From an uncultured Granulosicoccaceae bacterium (GTDB lineage Bacteria > Pseudomonadota > Gammaproteobacteria > Granulosicoccales > Granulosicoccaceae), in NCBI GenBank assembly GCA_938041955.1, contig CALISD010000060.1:30653-94652 (forward strand): a DNA stretch of 64,000 bases, read 5' to 3'. The position numbers and the translations under genes were made by a program. The notes under the pieces are model-generated. The model was not told where the DNA came from. It did no database searches and saw only the letters and a program-made list of their open reading frames with translations. This document shows, piece by piece, positions 9,154 to 17,310 of this stretch. The first letter of the stretch is position 1, and each line of letters opens with the position of its first letter.

Positions 9154-11043
9154 ATGAAGAACCTAGACGATCTTTCCTTTGACGATTTTGATGAAGCGAT
9201 AAATCCGCGGCCTGAAGAGTGCGATTTTGATCGGATCATGGATGCCGCTTTGTCACGGCGTGATCTGTTTAAAGGGGTTATTGCGTTTGGTGGTGTCGCT
9301 GCGTTTGGCAACACGTTGATGTCATCACCGGCGACTGCGGCACCGAACCGCTTTGCGTTTGATGCTATTGGCATCAACACAGAAGATACGCTGAATGTAC
9401 CTCCTGGCTACAACTCACAGGTAGTCGTGCGTTGGGGTGATCCCCTTTGGTCCGATGCGCCTGAATTTGATCACGCAACACGTGGTACTGGTGCAAGCCA
9501 GGCCAAAGCGATGGGTGACAATAACGACGGCATGGAAGTGTATGCACATGGTGATAAGACCGTGCTGATTGCCAATAACGAATATTGTAATCGCTCAATA
9601 ATTTGGGGTAATCGTGAGGAAGGCAAAGCGGATGGCGCGGATGACTACCTTAAAGGTATGAACGCACATGGGTTAACTGCTGTTGAGTTAGTTGAGAATG
9701 ACGGCGAATGGTCAATTGTTAAAGACAGTCCTTACAACCGCCGATTCACACCAGATGTTGCGATGGAAATTACCGGTCCTGCTGCTGGTCATGATTTGAT
9801 GAAAACCAATGCAGATCCCGAGGGCAAAGTGGTGCTTGGAACCTTTAATAACTGTGGTAATGGTTCTACTCCCTGGGGGACATATCTTGCCTGTGAAGAA
9901 AACTTCAACGGTTACTTCGCGACCGAAGATCAAGAGCATGAAGTCTCTGCTGAAATGAAGCGCTATGGTGTGACGCCTAAAGGGCGAGGTTATGGGTGGG
10001 ATCAAATTGATGATCGCTTCGATGTTGTAAAAGATCCAAACGAAGCAAATCGTCATGGCTACGTTACTGAGGTTAATGCGCTTGATCCGAACAGCACGCC
10101 GAAAAAACGCACTGCACTTGGTCGCTTCAAGCATGAGAATGCAGAGGTGGTAGTTAACGGTGATGGCCATATTGTGGTTTACATGGGCGACGACGAGCGT
10201 GGCGAGTTTCTTTATCGCTTTGTGTCAAATGGTGTTTATGCCCCTGGTGGCGAGACAGACAGCCTTCTCGAAGATGGCAAGCTCTACGTCGCGAAGTTCA
10301 GTGATGATGCAACAGGACAATGGCTTGAGTTAACACCTGAGTCCACTGGCATGGCAAGCATGGCGGAAGTGTGCATACACACCAGAATCGCAGCGTCTGC
10401 CGTGGGTGCAACCACCATGGACCGACCTGAGTGGGTGAGTGCCAATCCGAAAGCAGCTGAAGTGTACTGTTGCCTCACCAATAACAAAAACCGCGGTGTT
10501 AAAACCAATGCCGGTGGCGATGAGACTCCCGTCGGAGGGCCTAACCCGCGTGAGGCAAACAAGTACGGTCAAATTGTTCGATGGCGACCGACTGATGCTG
10601 ATCACACCAGTGATACCTTCGCATGGGATCTGTATGTGCTGGCGGGTAATCCTTCCGTGCACGCTGAAGGGCTCGAAGGAGGTTCTGATAACGTCAATGA
10701 GGGCAACATGTTCAACTCGCCTGATGGATTGAAGTTTGACTCAAACGGTCTGCTTTGGATTCAGACCGATGGCAACTACTCCAATGAAAAAGATTTTGCC
10801 GGTCAAGGCAATAATCAGATGCTTGCCGGTGACCCGGCTACCGGAGAAATCAGACGGTTTCTGACAGGGCCAAAACAATGTGAGATTACCGGTCTGACGT
10901 GGAGTCCGGACAAGCGCACTATGTTCGTAGGTGTCCAACACCCGGGTGAGCGTGGCGAGGGCAACTGGCCGGACGGTGGGGATTCCGCACCACGCTCTGC
11001 GATCGTTGCAGTTCGTCGTGACGACGGCGGGCTTGTTGGTTAG
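9154..11043 (+). CDS. phoX: PhoX family alkaline phosphatase (DUF839), Tat-exported
   Basis: About 629 residues. A twin-arginine leader is visible (SRRDLFKGVIAFGG, near residues 34-48), implying folded export with bound metals. The body matches PhoX/DUF839 phosphatases: VLIANNEYCN early, the conserved Cys in LACEENFNGYF (about residue 247), GRFKHENAEV, VVYMGDDERGEFLYRFV, and SPDGLKFDSNGLLWIQTDG near the C-terminus. PhoX enzymes are calcium/iron phosphomonoesterases that release phosphate from organic esters. ATG 9154 is chosen because GGAGAA lies 7 bp before it; the upstream ATG at 9142 overlaps that ribosome site. No convincing Pho box could be picked out upstream, so phosphate control is not shown. 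Confidence 0.88.
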   Translation: MKNLDDLSFDDFDEAINPRPEECDFDRIMDAALSRRDLFKGVIAFGGVAAFGNTLMSSPATAAPNRFAFDAIGINTEDTLNVPPGYNSQVVVRWGDPLWSDAPEFDHATRGTGASQAKAMGDNNDGMEVYAHGDKTVLIANNEYCNRSIIWGNREEGKADGADDYLKGMNAHGLTAVELVENDGEWSIVKDSPYNRRFTPDVAMEITGPAAGHDLMKTNADPEGKVVLGTFNNCGNGSTPWGTYLACEENFNGYFATEDQEHEVSAEMKRYGVTPKGRGYGWDQIDDRFDVVKDPNEANRHGYVTEVNALDPNSTPKKRTALGRFKHENAEVVVNGDGHIVVYMGDDERGEFLYRFVSNGVYAPGGETDSLLEDGKLYVAKFSDDATGQWLELTPESTGMASMAEVCIHTRIAASAVGATTMDRPEWVSANPKAAEVYCCLTNNKNRGVKTNAGGDETPVGGPNPREANKYGQIVRWRPTDADHTSDTFAWDLYVLAGNPSVHAEGLEGGSDNVNEGNMFNSPDGLKFDSNGLLWIQTDGNYSNEKDFAGQGNNQMLAGDPATGEIRRFLTGPKQCEITGLTWSPDKRTMFVGVQHPGERGEGNWPDGGDSAPRSAIVAVRRDDGGLVG

Positions 11044-11260
11044 TTAATGGCTGGGGCGGTGTACTTGTTAATTGGCGGCTTCTTTACGAAGGAGTCGTCG
11101 ATGATTCGATGGGTATGCTGCCCTGAACCATTTTCCTCAACGCGATCAGGCTTCGCAGTGTATTGACTGGCTGATTCCACGCCAAGATTGAAGTGCGGGT
11201 ATAAGTGCTTAGTGTGTTCTAAGCGAAGGCACGAGTAAGAGTTTTAAGGGGGTGTGAGCT

Positions 11261-11689
11261 ATGAGGTTGGTGTGTTTAGCTATGCTTGTGATCATGTCTC
11301 AATGGTCGCTGGCTGATGGCACCAGTGATGAAGACGAGTATGATGCTGAGCTGGATGATGTGAGAGAAATGATTGAGTCATCGCGCTATGAGCAAGCGAT
11401 TGAGGTGCTTGGTATTCTGGTTAAGCAGGAGAGTGGCAGTGCAGATGCGTGGAACTTACTCGGTTACTCACACAGAAAGCGCGGTAACTTTGAAGAGGCA
11501 GCGCATTCCTACCGACAGGCGTTGCTTCACAATCCTGAGCACAAGGGCGCATTGGAGTATCAGGGTGAGTTGTTTCTTGCGTTGAATGACCTGGCTAGCG
11601 CCAGGGATAATCTGAATATGCTTCGTGAGCTTTGTCCGACGGGCTGTGAGGAATTGGCGGATCTTGAAAAAGCACTGGCAGATCACTAG
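11261..11689 (+). CDS. Exported TPR-repeat protein
   Basis: A 142-residue protein with a short signal peptide (residues 1-18, ending SLA). An acidic linker (TSDEDEYDAELDDV) is followed by about two and a half tetratricopeptide repeats, including SADAWNLLGYSHRKRGNFEEA and a following repeat ending NPEHKGALEYQGELFLAL. The C-terminus has a CPTGCEELADLEKAL motif seen in a small family of periplasmic TPR proteins (from memory). The two closely spaced cysteines may form a disulfide. It stands alone between PhoX and a GNAT gene. Function unknown; presumably a protein-protein adaptor in the periplasm. Confidence 0.8.
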   Translation: MRLVCLAMLVIMSQWSLADGTSDEDEYDAELDDVREMIESSRYEQAIEVLGILVKQESGSADAWNLLGYSHRKRGNFEEAAHSYRQALLHNPEHKGALEYQGELFLALNDLASARDNLNMLRELCPTGCEELADLEKALADH

Positions 11690-11834
11690 TCAGCGATTTC
11701 TCCCGGCTAGCGGACGTTTTGGATTGAGATATCGATGCTTGTTGTATCAATAGATTTTGTTTGCAGATCACAGCAGCCGTCGTCGAGCAATCCGATGGCT
11801 TGTTGTAGATCGATGAAAGAGACTTGAGCTGTTG

Positions 11835-12329
11835 ATGAAGGTTTCGCTAAAAGCAGCAGATAGTCATGAGTATGTTTCAAACCTGTTTCAATACTACATT
11901 TATGATTTGTCAGAATGTATGGGATGGCCACCGAATGACGACGGCTGTTTTTTCGTTGATGATTCTGTCACCGGTCTTAGTGACTATTGGAATAGACCCG
12001 ATCATTTTCCTTATTTAATTTTTGTAGACGGTGAGGTTGCTGGCTTTTCACTCGTTAGGAAATACCCGGGCAATGTAGATGAGTTTGATATGGGGCAGTT
12101 TTTCGTGCTGCGGAAATATAAACGAAAAGGTATTGGCCAAAAGGCATTTGAATTGACTGTTCGGAAGCATCAGGGTAAATGGCTGACGAGAGTACTTCCT
12201 GACAACACACAGGCAAAGAAGTTTTGGGAGAAAACAGTTTGTAAGGTAGCCTGTGGAAATGTAGAAACCACTCGCGAGCAGTATAAAAATCACCCAATGG
12301 ATTTTATTCGCTATAGCGTTTGGTATTAA
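11835..12329 (+). CDS. GNAT family N-acetyltransferase
   Basis: About 164 residues with the GNAT acetyl-CoA fold. The region LIFVDGEVAGFSLV gives central strands, and the cofactor-binding helix follows strand 4 (MGQFFVLRKYKRKGIGQKAFEL: the R-K-G-I-G variant of the Q/RxxGxG/A motif). A C-terminal NTQAKKFWEK motif is typical. ATG 11835 is preferred to the TTG just before it. It ends 24 bp before the GST gene on the same strand, so they may be co-transcribed. The substrate is unknown. Confidence 0.8.
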   Translation: MKVSLKAADSHEYVSNLFQYYIYDLSECMGWPPNDDGCFFVDDSVTGLSDYWNRPDHFPYLIFVDGEVAGFSLVRKYPGNVDEFDMGQFFVLRKYKRKGIGQKAFELTVRKHQGKWLTRVLPDNTQAKKFWEKTVCKVACGNVETTREQYKNHPMDFIRYSVWY

Positions 12330-12353
12330 ATCGAACTACCAGAGGAAGCATTC

Positions 12354-12980
12354 TTGAGCATAACCTTATATACCACCGAAGCCAGTATAGGCTGGGTTTC
12401 GCATATTGCCCTGGAAGAATCCGGCCTTGAATACAAAGTTGTGCCTTTGGATTTTTCAACACAACAGCAGGCAAGCCCTGAGTATCTGAAAATTAACCCG
12501 AAAGCACGGGTGCCCTCATTGGTGGTTGAGCAAGGAGTTATCACTGAGACGCCTGCCATTCTTAACTACCTGGCCCGGATCGCACCAGGTTCATCTATCG
12601 CATTGCCGCAGGATCCTTTTGAGCAGTCGATCATTGATTCGTTTAACAGTTATATTTGTTCAACAGTTCATGTCGCCCATGCCCACAAAATGCGCGGTCA
12701 TCGTTGGGTTGATGATGAAGCGGCAAAAAAGGCAATTACCGCAAATGTGCCCAGGACGATGGCAGTGTGTATGGACATGATTGAAGGCGAATTTCTGGTG
12801 GGCCCCTGGGTGCACGGAGAATCATTTACGGTCAGTGATCCCTATCTGTACAGAATATCGTCGTGGCTGGAGGGAGATGGAGTTGATATCAATCAATACC
12901 CCAAGATAAAGTCTCATCACGAGGCGATGAATGAGCGGGCGTCAGTTCAAGCGGTAAAGGCGTTTTTTGCTTCTGTGTAG
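12354..12980 (+). CDS. Glutathione S-transferase family protein
   Basis: A 208-residue cytosolic-type GST. The N-terminal thioredoxin-like domain (residues 1-80) contains the cis-proline of ARVPSLVVE and ITETPAILNYLA for glutathione gamma-glutamyl binding. The helical domain follows with FTVSDPYLYRISSWLEG near 165. The start is a TTG fixed by a strong ribosome site AGAGGAAG five bases upstream. Family members conjugate or reduce electrophiles and peroxides with glutathione. It follows the acetyltransferase gene closely. Confidence 0.85.
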   Translation: MSITLYTTEASIGWVSHIALEESGLEYKVVPLDFSTQQQASPEYLKINPKARVPSLVVEQGVITETPAILNYLARIAPGSSIALPQDPFEQSIIDSFNSYICSTVHVAHAHKMRGHRWVDDEAAKKAITANVPRTMAVCMDMIEGEFLVGPWVHGESFTVSDPYLYRISSWLEGDGVDINQYPKIKSHHEAMNERASVQAVKAFFASV

Positions 12981-13004
12981 GATTATAGGTTACTGCTTGT
13001 GGAG

Positions 13005-13232
13005 CTAACGAGCTGGTAGTTTTAGTGCTGCATCAGCAATAGCACTACGGATGCTATTGGGCGCCCAGCTCTGATAGGCTGCATTTACCTTGTCTGCTAT
13101 CTGTTCGACCGTGCAGGTGTTGACCTTATAGGTGATTGCTGTGACGGTCCGAATGAATTTGCTGCCTGAATCGCGCCAGTCATTTTTAATACGATGAACT
13201 TGAATAGAAAAATCTCCCTGAGTAGAAGGCGT
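13005..13232 (-). pseudogene. Possible gene remnant, no start codon
   Basis: A 75-codon open stretch on the minus strand with protein-like composition, for example NDWRDSGSKFIRTVTAITYK and WAPNSIRSAIADAALKLPAR before the stop. It has no ATG, GTG or TTG start, and a stop codon lies just upstream. It may be the C-terminal piece of a decayed gene. I do not recognise the family. It partly overlaps, antisense, the orphan twin-arginine leader at 13194-13340, so at most one of the two is likely to be expressed. Confidence 0.25.
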
Positions 13233-13340
13233 CTAATTGCCGGCGCTGCGGCATGTAGCGTTACACATTCATTTGCCGGAGTTGTGACAATGTTTCAAAA
13301 TGAATCAAACCTTATTGTGACGCAGAAAATGCCGGCATAA
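13194..13340 (+). pseudogene. Orphan twin-arginine leader, probable truncated Tat substrate
   Basis: A 48-residue reading frame from ATG 13194 whose first 28 residues form a textbook Tat leader: SLSRRRLIAGAAACSVTHSFA, with the SRRRLI motif and a hydrophobic core. Only 20 residues follow before a TAA. A mature domain is absent, so this is probably the surviving 5' end of a secreted redox enzyme rather than a working gene. No good ribosome site is seen. The surrounding 12981-13626 region holds no intact gene. Confidence 0.35.
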
Positions 13341-13626
13341 AAAAATAACGTTAAAGAGTTTTGACCACCTCTGCATCGGCGGAGAACTTTCACTTAGACT
13401 GTGGTCAGTGTGCTTGGAAGTTTCTCTATCTGAGGTATACGGTGGGCAAGCAATATTTCACCACGCGCCAAGTCGAAGCAAATCTTGTTTTGACTAACGT
13501 GAATGCCATTACGTTTAGTTACAGCTATTCATAGGCAAATGAGGGTAATTTTCCGGAAGGTGACAGATCCATTTATGGATCCAATCACCATCCGCCATCA
13601 GTCTTTACTATTCATGTCTACGCAGG
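13341..13626. other. Non-coding gap beside the RclC-like gene
   Basis: No supported gene. Weak, short open frames exist but lack ribosome sites and recognisable content. Together with the two remnants just before it, the stretch looks like decaying sequence. Confidence 0.3.
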
Positions 13627-14130
13627 CTATGCGTTTCTATTTAAGGCTCTGGCCAGCAGAGTCACGGCAACTGCAAGCAGCACCACGTCTTTAAGTAAAA
13701 ACTGCCCAGGTACCACTGACAGTGCTGGAAAGCCGCCGAGGCTCGCTTCCCATCCCGGTGCTGTGAACAGAAAACTTAATGTAATAGTGAAGGTAGCGAT
13801 AGCGCCGATGGCACCGAGAATGGCGGCGGATCTATTGCGTATGCCGACTAGTAGCGTAATGGCGGTCGCGATTTCGATTGTACCGATAAGATTGGATGTG
13901 CCTTGAACGCTCAGCACCGAATATAGCCAGGATACCAATGGGCTTGATGCGACCAGGCCTTCAATCGCCCCGGCCTCGTAAGCAGTAAACTTCATTGCAC
14001 CAATCCAGAGTAATACCAAGGCTACAGAAAATAGAGTTGCGTGCTCGCTAAACCTCGACAAGCTTTGAGCGAACGTGTTTTTGGAAGTAGCGGTGGAGGT
14101 TGGGTTGATGTGTTGGGTTGTGATGTTCAT
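13627..14130 (-). CDS. rclC: DUF417 / RclC-YkgB family membrane protein
   Basis: 167 residues with about four membrane spans. Characteristic DUF417 pieces are LVLLWIGAMKFTAYEAGAIEGLVASSPLVSWLY, IGTIEIATAITLLVG and the C-terminal FLLKDVVLLAVAV. In E. coli, RclC belongs to the reactive-chlorine resistance system controlled by RclR. Here the gene follows a glutaredoxin gene and faces an RclR-like regulator, supporting the same role. The start at 14130 is chosen over 14190 because ACAGGAAAA sits about 8 bp before it and the later start avoids overlapping the glutaredoxin gene. Confidence 0.85.
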   Translation of the reverse strand: MNITTQHINPTSTATSKNTFAQSLSRFSEHATLFSVALVLLWIGAMKFTAYEAGAIEGLVASSPLVSWLYSVLSVQGTSNLIGTIEIATAITLLVGIRNRSAAILGAIGAIATFTITLSFLFTAPGWEASLGGFPALSVVPGQFLLKDVVLLAVAVTLLARALNRNA

Positions 14131-14179
14131 GAGTTTTCCTGTTTTATGAGTTTTGATGATGGTTATTGATAAGTAGCGC

Positions 14180-14455
14180 TTAGCTGGCAATGGTTTTTGG
14201 CGATCTATCTAACAGTTCGTCAAGCAGGCCGCTGTTGTCTGCTGCTTGCAGGTCATCGCTGCCGCCAATGTGGTGTCCGTTGATAAATACTTGAGGCACC
14301 GTGTTGCGTTGGCTGCGTGTTTTCATTTCCCGCAGTTTCTGCGGATCTGTTGATACTTCGTATTCTTGGTAGCTCACCTTTTTCGAATCCAGCAAGGTCT
14401 TGGCTCGGTGGCAAAAGGGGCAGTGGGATTTTGTGTAGATTTCGACTTCAGTCAT
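14180..14455 (-). CDS. grxC: Glutaredoxin, dithiol GrxC type
   Basis: About 91 residues from ATG 14455; a longer frame to 14530 would add 25 unconserved residues. The active site is CPFC (C12 and C15), followed by the cis-proline TVPQVFINGHHIGGSDDL, all standard for class I glutaredoxins that reduce disulfides and glutathionylated proteins with glutathione. It is 49 bp upstream of the RclC-like gene on the same strand and divergent from an oxidant-sensing-type AraC regulator. It is therefore probably part of an oxidant-response operon rather than the housekeeping copy. Confidence 0.88.
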   Translation of the reverse strand: MTEVEIYTKSHCPFCHRAKTLLDSKKVSYQEYEVSTDPQKLREMKTRSQRNTVPQVFINGHHIGGSDDLQAADNSGLLDELLDRSPKTIAS

Positions 14456-14555
14456 TAGATTCACTGTCTTTGTGTTTGGTGAAGTAATAGTAGGGCTATA
14501 TAAATGTTCATTCAAAGTCTGATAATCCATATTTGATATACTGATCGTCTAATTT
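14456..14555. promoter_or_regulatory. Divergent promoter region, grx-rclC versus rclR-like gene
   Basis: A 100 bp AT-rich intergenic stretch separates the two divergent transcription units and must carry both promoters and any operator for the AraC-type regulator. TTGATATACTGATC near 14533-14546 could be part of it, but no clear dyad could be confirmed by eye. Confidence 0.45.
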
Positions 14556-15443
14556 ATGACTGACACAGGCAATTGTATGGATACTGATGTTCTCAGTGAT
14601 GTGCTCCGCTCATTACGTGCTTCAGGGACGGTTTATTTTTGTGATCAGCTCCAGCCTCCCTGGGAAAAACAATATCCAGGCGATGCGGTAGCAAGTTTTC
14701 ATCAGGTTCGACGGGGTAGCTGCTGGCTATCTTGTGCTGGAAAAGAGTCCTATCTGGGGCCTGGCGATATGGTGTTTATTGCTCCGGGTCTGGCGCATAC
14801 GCTATCCAGCGAGCTATCCAACGCTACGAGCCAAAGTCCGGATACGTTGCTGCTGTGTGGCTATTGTGAGTTTGACGAAACTCTGGCGATGCCGCTGTCG
14901 GAGTTGTTTCCCGATCTCAGTGTAATTAGAGATGAACAGTTGCAGGCGCATGCCTGGTTGCGCACGCTGTTAGATAATCTCAGTGCGGAATATTTGTCAC
15001 GACGACCGGGTACTCGCATTGTGGTTAACAAGCTCACGGAGGTACTTTTGGTTGAGCTTATTCGCATGAATTTTGGTCGGAGCAATGAAACGCCGCTGCT
15101 CAAGGCATTGGCTGATAAATCGATCTCGCGTGCGCTCCATTTGTTGCATGAAGACCCAGCTAAAGCATGGTCGCTGGACTCGTTGGCATCAGAAGTCGGG
15201 ATGTCGCGGGCAGGGTTTGCCAAGCGGTTTAAAAGTCTGGTGGAGTATTCGATGTTTGATTATCTGACGCAGCTCAGATTGCAGCGTGCCCGTGAGTTGC
15301 TGGAAGATACTCAGCTGCCGCTGTGTACCATCGCAAATCGGGTGGGATACGAATCTGATCTTGCGTTTGCCAGAACGTTCAAGAAAAGGCTGGGGGTTAC
15401 CCCTACGGCTTACCGGAAGCAGCGTCGGGAGCAGGATCACTAG
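14556..15443 (+). CDS. rclR: AraC family regulator, RclR-like
   Basis: 295 residues: an N-terminal cupin sensor (about 1-165) and a C-terminal pair of AraC helix-turn-helix motifs (DSLASEVGMSRAGFAKRFKSL; CTIANRVGYESDLAFARTFKKR) ending GVTPTAYRKQR. The architecture and several segments (LGPGDMVFIAPGLAHTLSS; LLLCGYCEF) match RclR of E. coli, which senses hypochlorous acid through two cysteines. Here C29 and C101 (with C104 nearby) lie where those sensing cysteines would be. It is divergent from glutaredoxin and RclC-like genes, its likely targets. The specific oxidant is inferred. Confidence 0.82.
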   Translation: MTDTGNCMDTDVLSDVLRSLRASGTVYFCDQLQPPWEKQYPGDAVASFHQVRRGSCWLSCAGKESYLGPGDMVFIAPGLAHTLSSELSNATSQSPDTLLLCGYCEFDETLAMPLSELFPDLSVIRDEQLQAHAWLRTLLDNLSAEYLSRRPGTRIVVNKLTEVLLVELIRMNFGRSNETPLLKALADKSISRALHLLHEDPAKAWSLDSLASEVGMSRAGFAKRFKSLVEYSMFDYLTQLRLQRARELLEDTQLPLCTIANRVGYESDLAFARTFKKRLGVTPTAYRKQRREQDH

Positions 15444-15673
15444 AGATCGTGGCGTCTAAAAAGAGCAGCTGTTCAGTCGATTCCGTACGGCTTGACTCTA
15501 TCTGATGGATGGCACTAATGGATGCCAGCACTTTACGATAAACTTATTGATCGCAGGCCAGGCTTATTCATCAGCATTACCTATGTGGTTCGGTCACCCT
15601 GTGAGTTTTATTACGCCAAGCGCTTATGCGCATGAGCCTGTCTTTTTTTTATCACTAGCTAATTGAGATATTT
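15444..15673. other. Intergenic region
   Basis: A 230 bp gap between the RclR-like gene and the inositol-phosphatase-family gene, with no coding potential. A T-rich run near 15643 is not preceded by a strong stem. Confidence 0.3.
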
Positions 15674-16465
15674 ATGCACACAGATCTGCAAGCACGCAGG
15701 GACACCGGTTTGGAGATAGTTCAGGCTGCCTCAGTTTCCGCACTTAATTATTTCAGCGATATAGACAAGCTGGTTATAGAGCAGAAAGGTAAACAGGATC
15801 TCGTATCGGATGCGGACAGGGCAGTTGAGGTGCAAATTAAAAATGCGTTGCTTGCGAGTTTTCCTGCCGATGGAATTATCGGTGAGGAACATGGAAGAGT
15901 AAATTCTGAATCGGGATACACCTGGGTAATAGACCCGATCGATGGCACAGCCAGCTTTGTATCGGGCATGCCCGGCTGGTGTGTGGTGTTGGCGTGCGTT
16001 AAAGATGATGAGGTTGTACTGGGTATTGTCATCGACCCGATTGCACAGGAGACTTATCTCGCCATAAAGGGCGAGGGAGCATCTCTTAACGGCAGGGCGC
16101 TTTCGGTCTCAACTTCACAAAGCCTTGCCGAGGGCTCAACGGCGGTAGGATATTCGACGCGAACAGGCGTTGAGCCGACCGTTCTGGTGTTAGAAAAAAT
16201 TATGCAGGCTGGCGGTATTTTCTATCGCTGTGGGTCGGGTGCTTTGATGCTCTGCTATGTCGCCGCCGGGCGCTTGATTGGCTATTGCGAATCTCATATG
16301 AATGCATGGGATTGCATAGCCGCTATGCTGATCATACAAGAGGCAGGTGGAAAGGTTGAGCCGTATGAAACGAATATAATGCTCGCGGAAGGCGGTAGGG
16401 TGTTGACTGCCTGCCCGGGGGTGTATTCGCAGTTGGAGAATATTTGCGAGCAGGCTAACCTTTGA
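15674..16465 (+). CDS. Inositol monophosphatase family protein
   Basis: 263 residues of the lithium-sensitive sugar-phosphatase fold. Metal ligands are present: GEEHG (E71-E72), DPIDGT (D87, D90) and the C-terminal NAWDCIAA (D213). Family members dephosphorylate inositol-1-phosphate, 3'-phosphoadenosine phosphate or sugar phosphates. Unlike SuhB, which usually lies in a housekeeping context, this copy is isolated between a stress regulator and RidA, so the substrate is open. Confidence 0.88.
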   Translation: MHTDLQARRDTGLEIVQAASVSALNYFSDIDKLVIEQKGKQDLVSDADRAVEVQIKNALLASFPADGIIGEEHGRVNSESGYTWVIDPIDGTASFVSGMPGWCVVLACVKDDEVVLGIVIDPIAQETYLAIKGEGASLNGRALSVSTSQSLAEGSTAVGYSTRTGVEPTVLVLEKIMQAGGIFYRCGSGALMLCYVAAGRLIGYCESHMNAWDCIAAMLIIQEAGGKVEPYETNIMLAEGGRVLTACPGVYSQLENICEQANL

Positions 16466-16734
16466 CTGTGTTGTTATCAGCTTGATTCGATAACACGTTA
16501 AACAGTACTTATAGTGAAGTCATCAGTCTGAGGTCGAATAGACAGAGTGCTTTGATAGGTAATCGATGTGGCTGAGGGTAATACGCTGTAAATGTAGTCA
16601 TATCGTCATATTATCTTGTCGCCTCGTGAATAATGCAGGCTGGTCTTGTTTTACCTATGCGGTCTCGTGGTTAAAGACCGCATTGTTGCCTTTGCAGAAA
16701 ATGAAGTTATGCTTTCTTGCTGGTGTGTGCTGTG

Positions 16735-17130
16735 TCAGTCTGCAGCGGTTGCCTCGATCTCAAGCATGAGCCCTGGAATAGCGAGACGGGTAACCCCGAG
16801 CAGGGTCATTGGTGGAGCTGCGTTGGCCGGTCCCATCCGGGCACCGAGCAAGTCGAAGTGCTTCATGGCTTCGTCCACATCTGTTGTATAGATGGTCAAC
16901 CGTATGATGTTGGCCAGGTTCATGTCAGCGGCGTTAAGAACAGATTCGAGGTTTTCCAGGGTAAGCATGATCTGGCTGCGCATATCATCGGCGTGCTGTG
17001 GATTACCTTCACCATCAACGGCGGTTTGCCCGGCGCAGATCAGCTGGCGGGCTGTGCCTTCAACTATTTCTGCCTGGTTGTAGCCTACGTTCAGGGACCA
17101 TGACCATGGATTTATCGGGGTACGTTTCAT
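16735..17130 (-). CDS. RidA family protein
   Basis: 131 residues from ATG 17130, chosen because AAGGAGAT precedes it by a normal distance; a longer frame to 17187 lacks this. Family marks are the LICAGQTAVDGEGN loop, DMRSQIMLTLENLESVL and the near-active-site arginine of NIIRLTIYTTD. Canonical RidA deaminates reactive enamine/imine intermediates; this divergent subgroup may do other chemistry. It lies 180 bp downstream of a WYL-type regulator on the same strand. Confidence 0.85.
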   Translation of the reverse strand: MKRTPINPWSWSLNVGYNQAEIVEGTARQLICAGQTAVDGEGNPQHADDMRSQIMLTLENLESVLNAADMNLANIIRLTIYTTDVDEAMKHFDLLGARMGPANAAPPMTLLGVTRLAIPGLMLEIEATAAD

Positions 17131-17310
17131 TCGGTGGTATCTCCTTGTCATGGTTATTGCGGCGCTGATCGACGCGAGCGTGTCCATGGCAATTAATCAG
17201 TTGGATTCGATCGGCTTGCAACACATGCGAATCGATGCTTGACGGCTTGTCACCGTTGAGCCCACTCTGACAGTACCTACTGACAACCCTGTGTCAGGAG
17301 GGTCGTTGGC

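Noticed and set aside
9712..10170. 152-codon minus-strand frame within phoX
   Set aside because: Antisense shadow of the conserved PhoX domain with no ribosome site.
16717..17103. 128-codon plus-strand frame opposite the RidA gene
   Set aside because: RidA has clear family motifs and a strong ribosome site; the opposite frame has neither.
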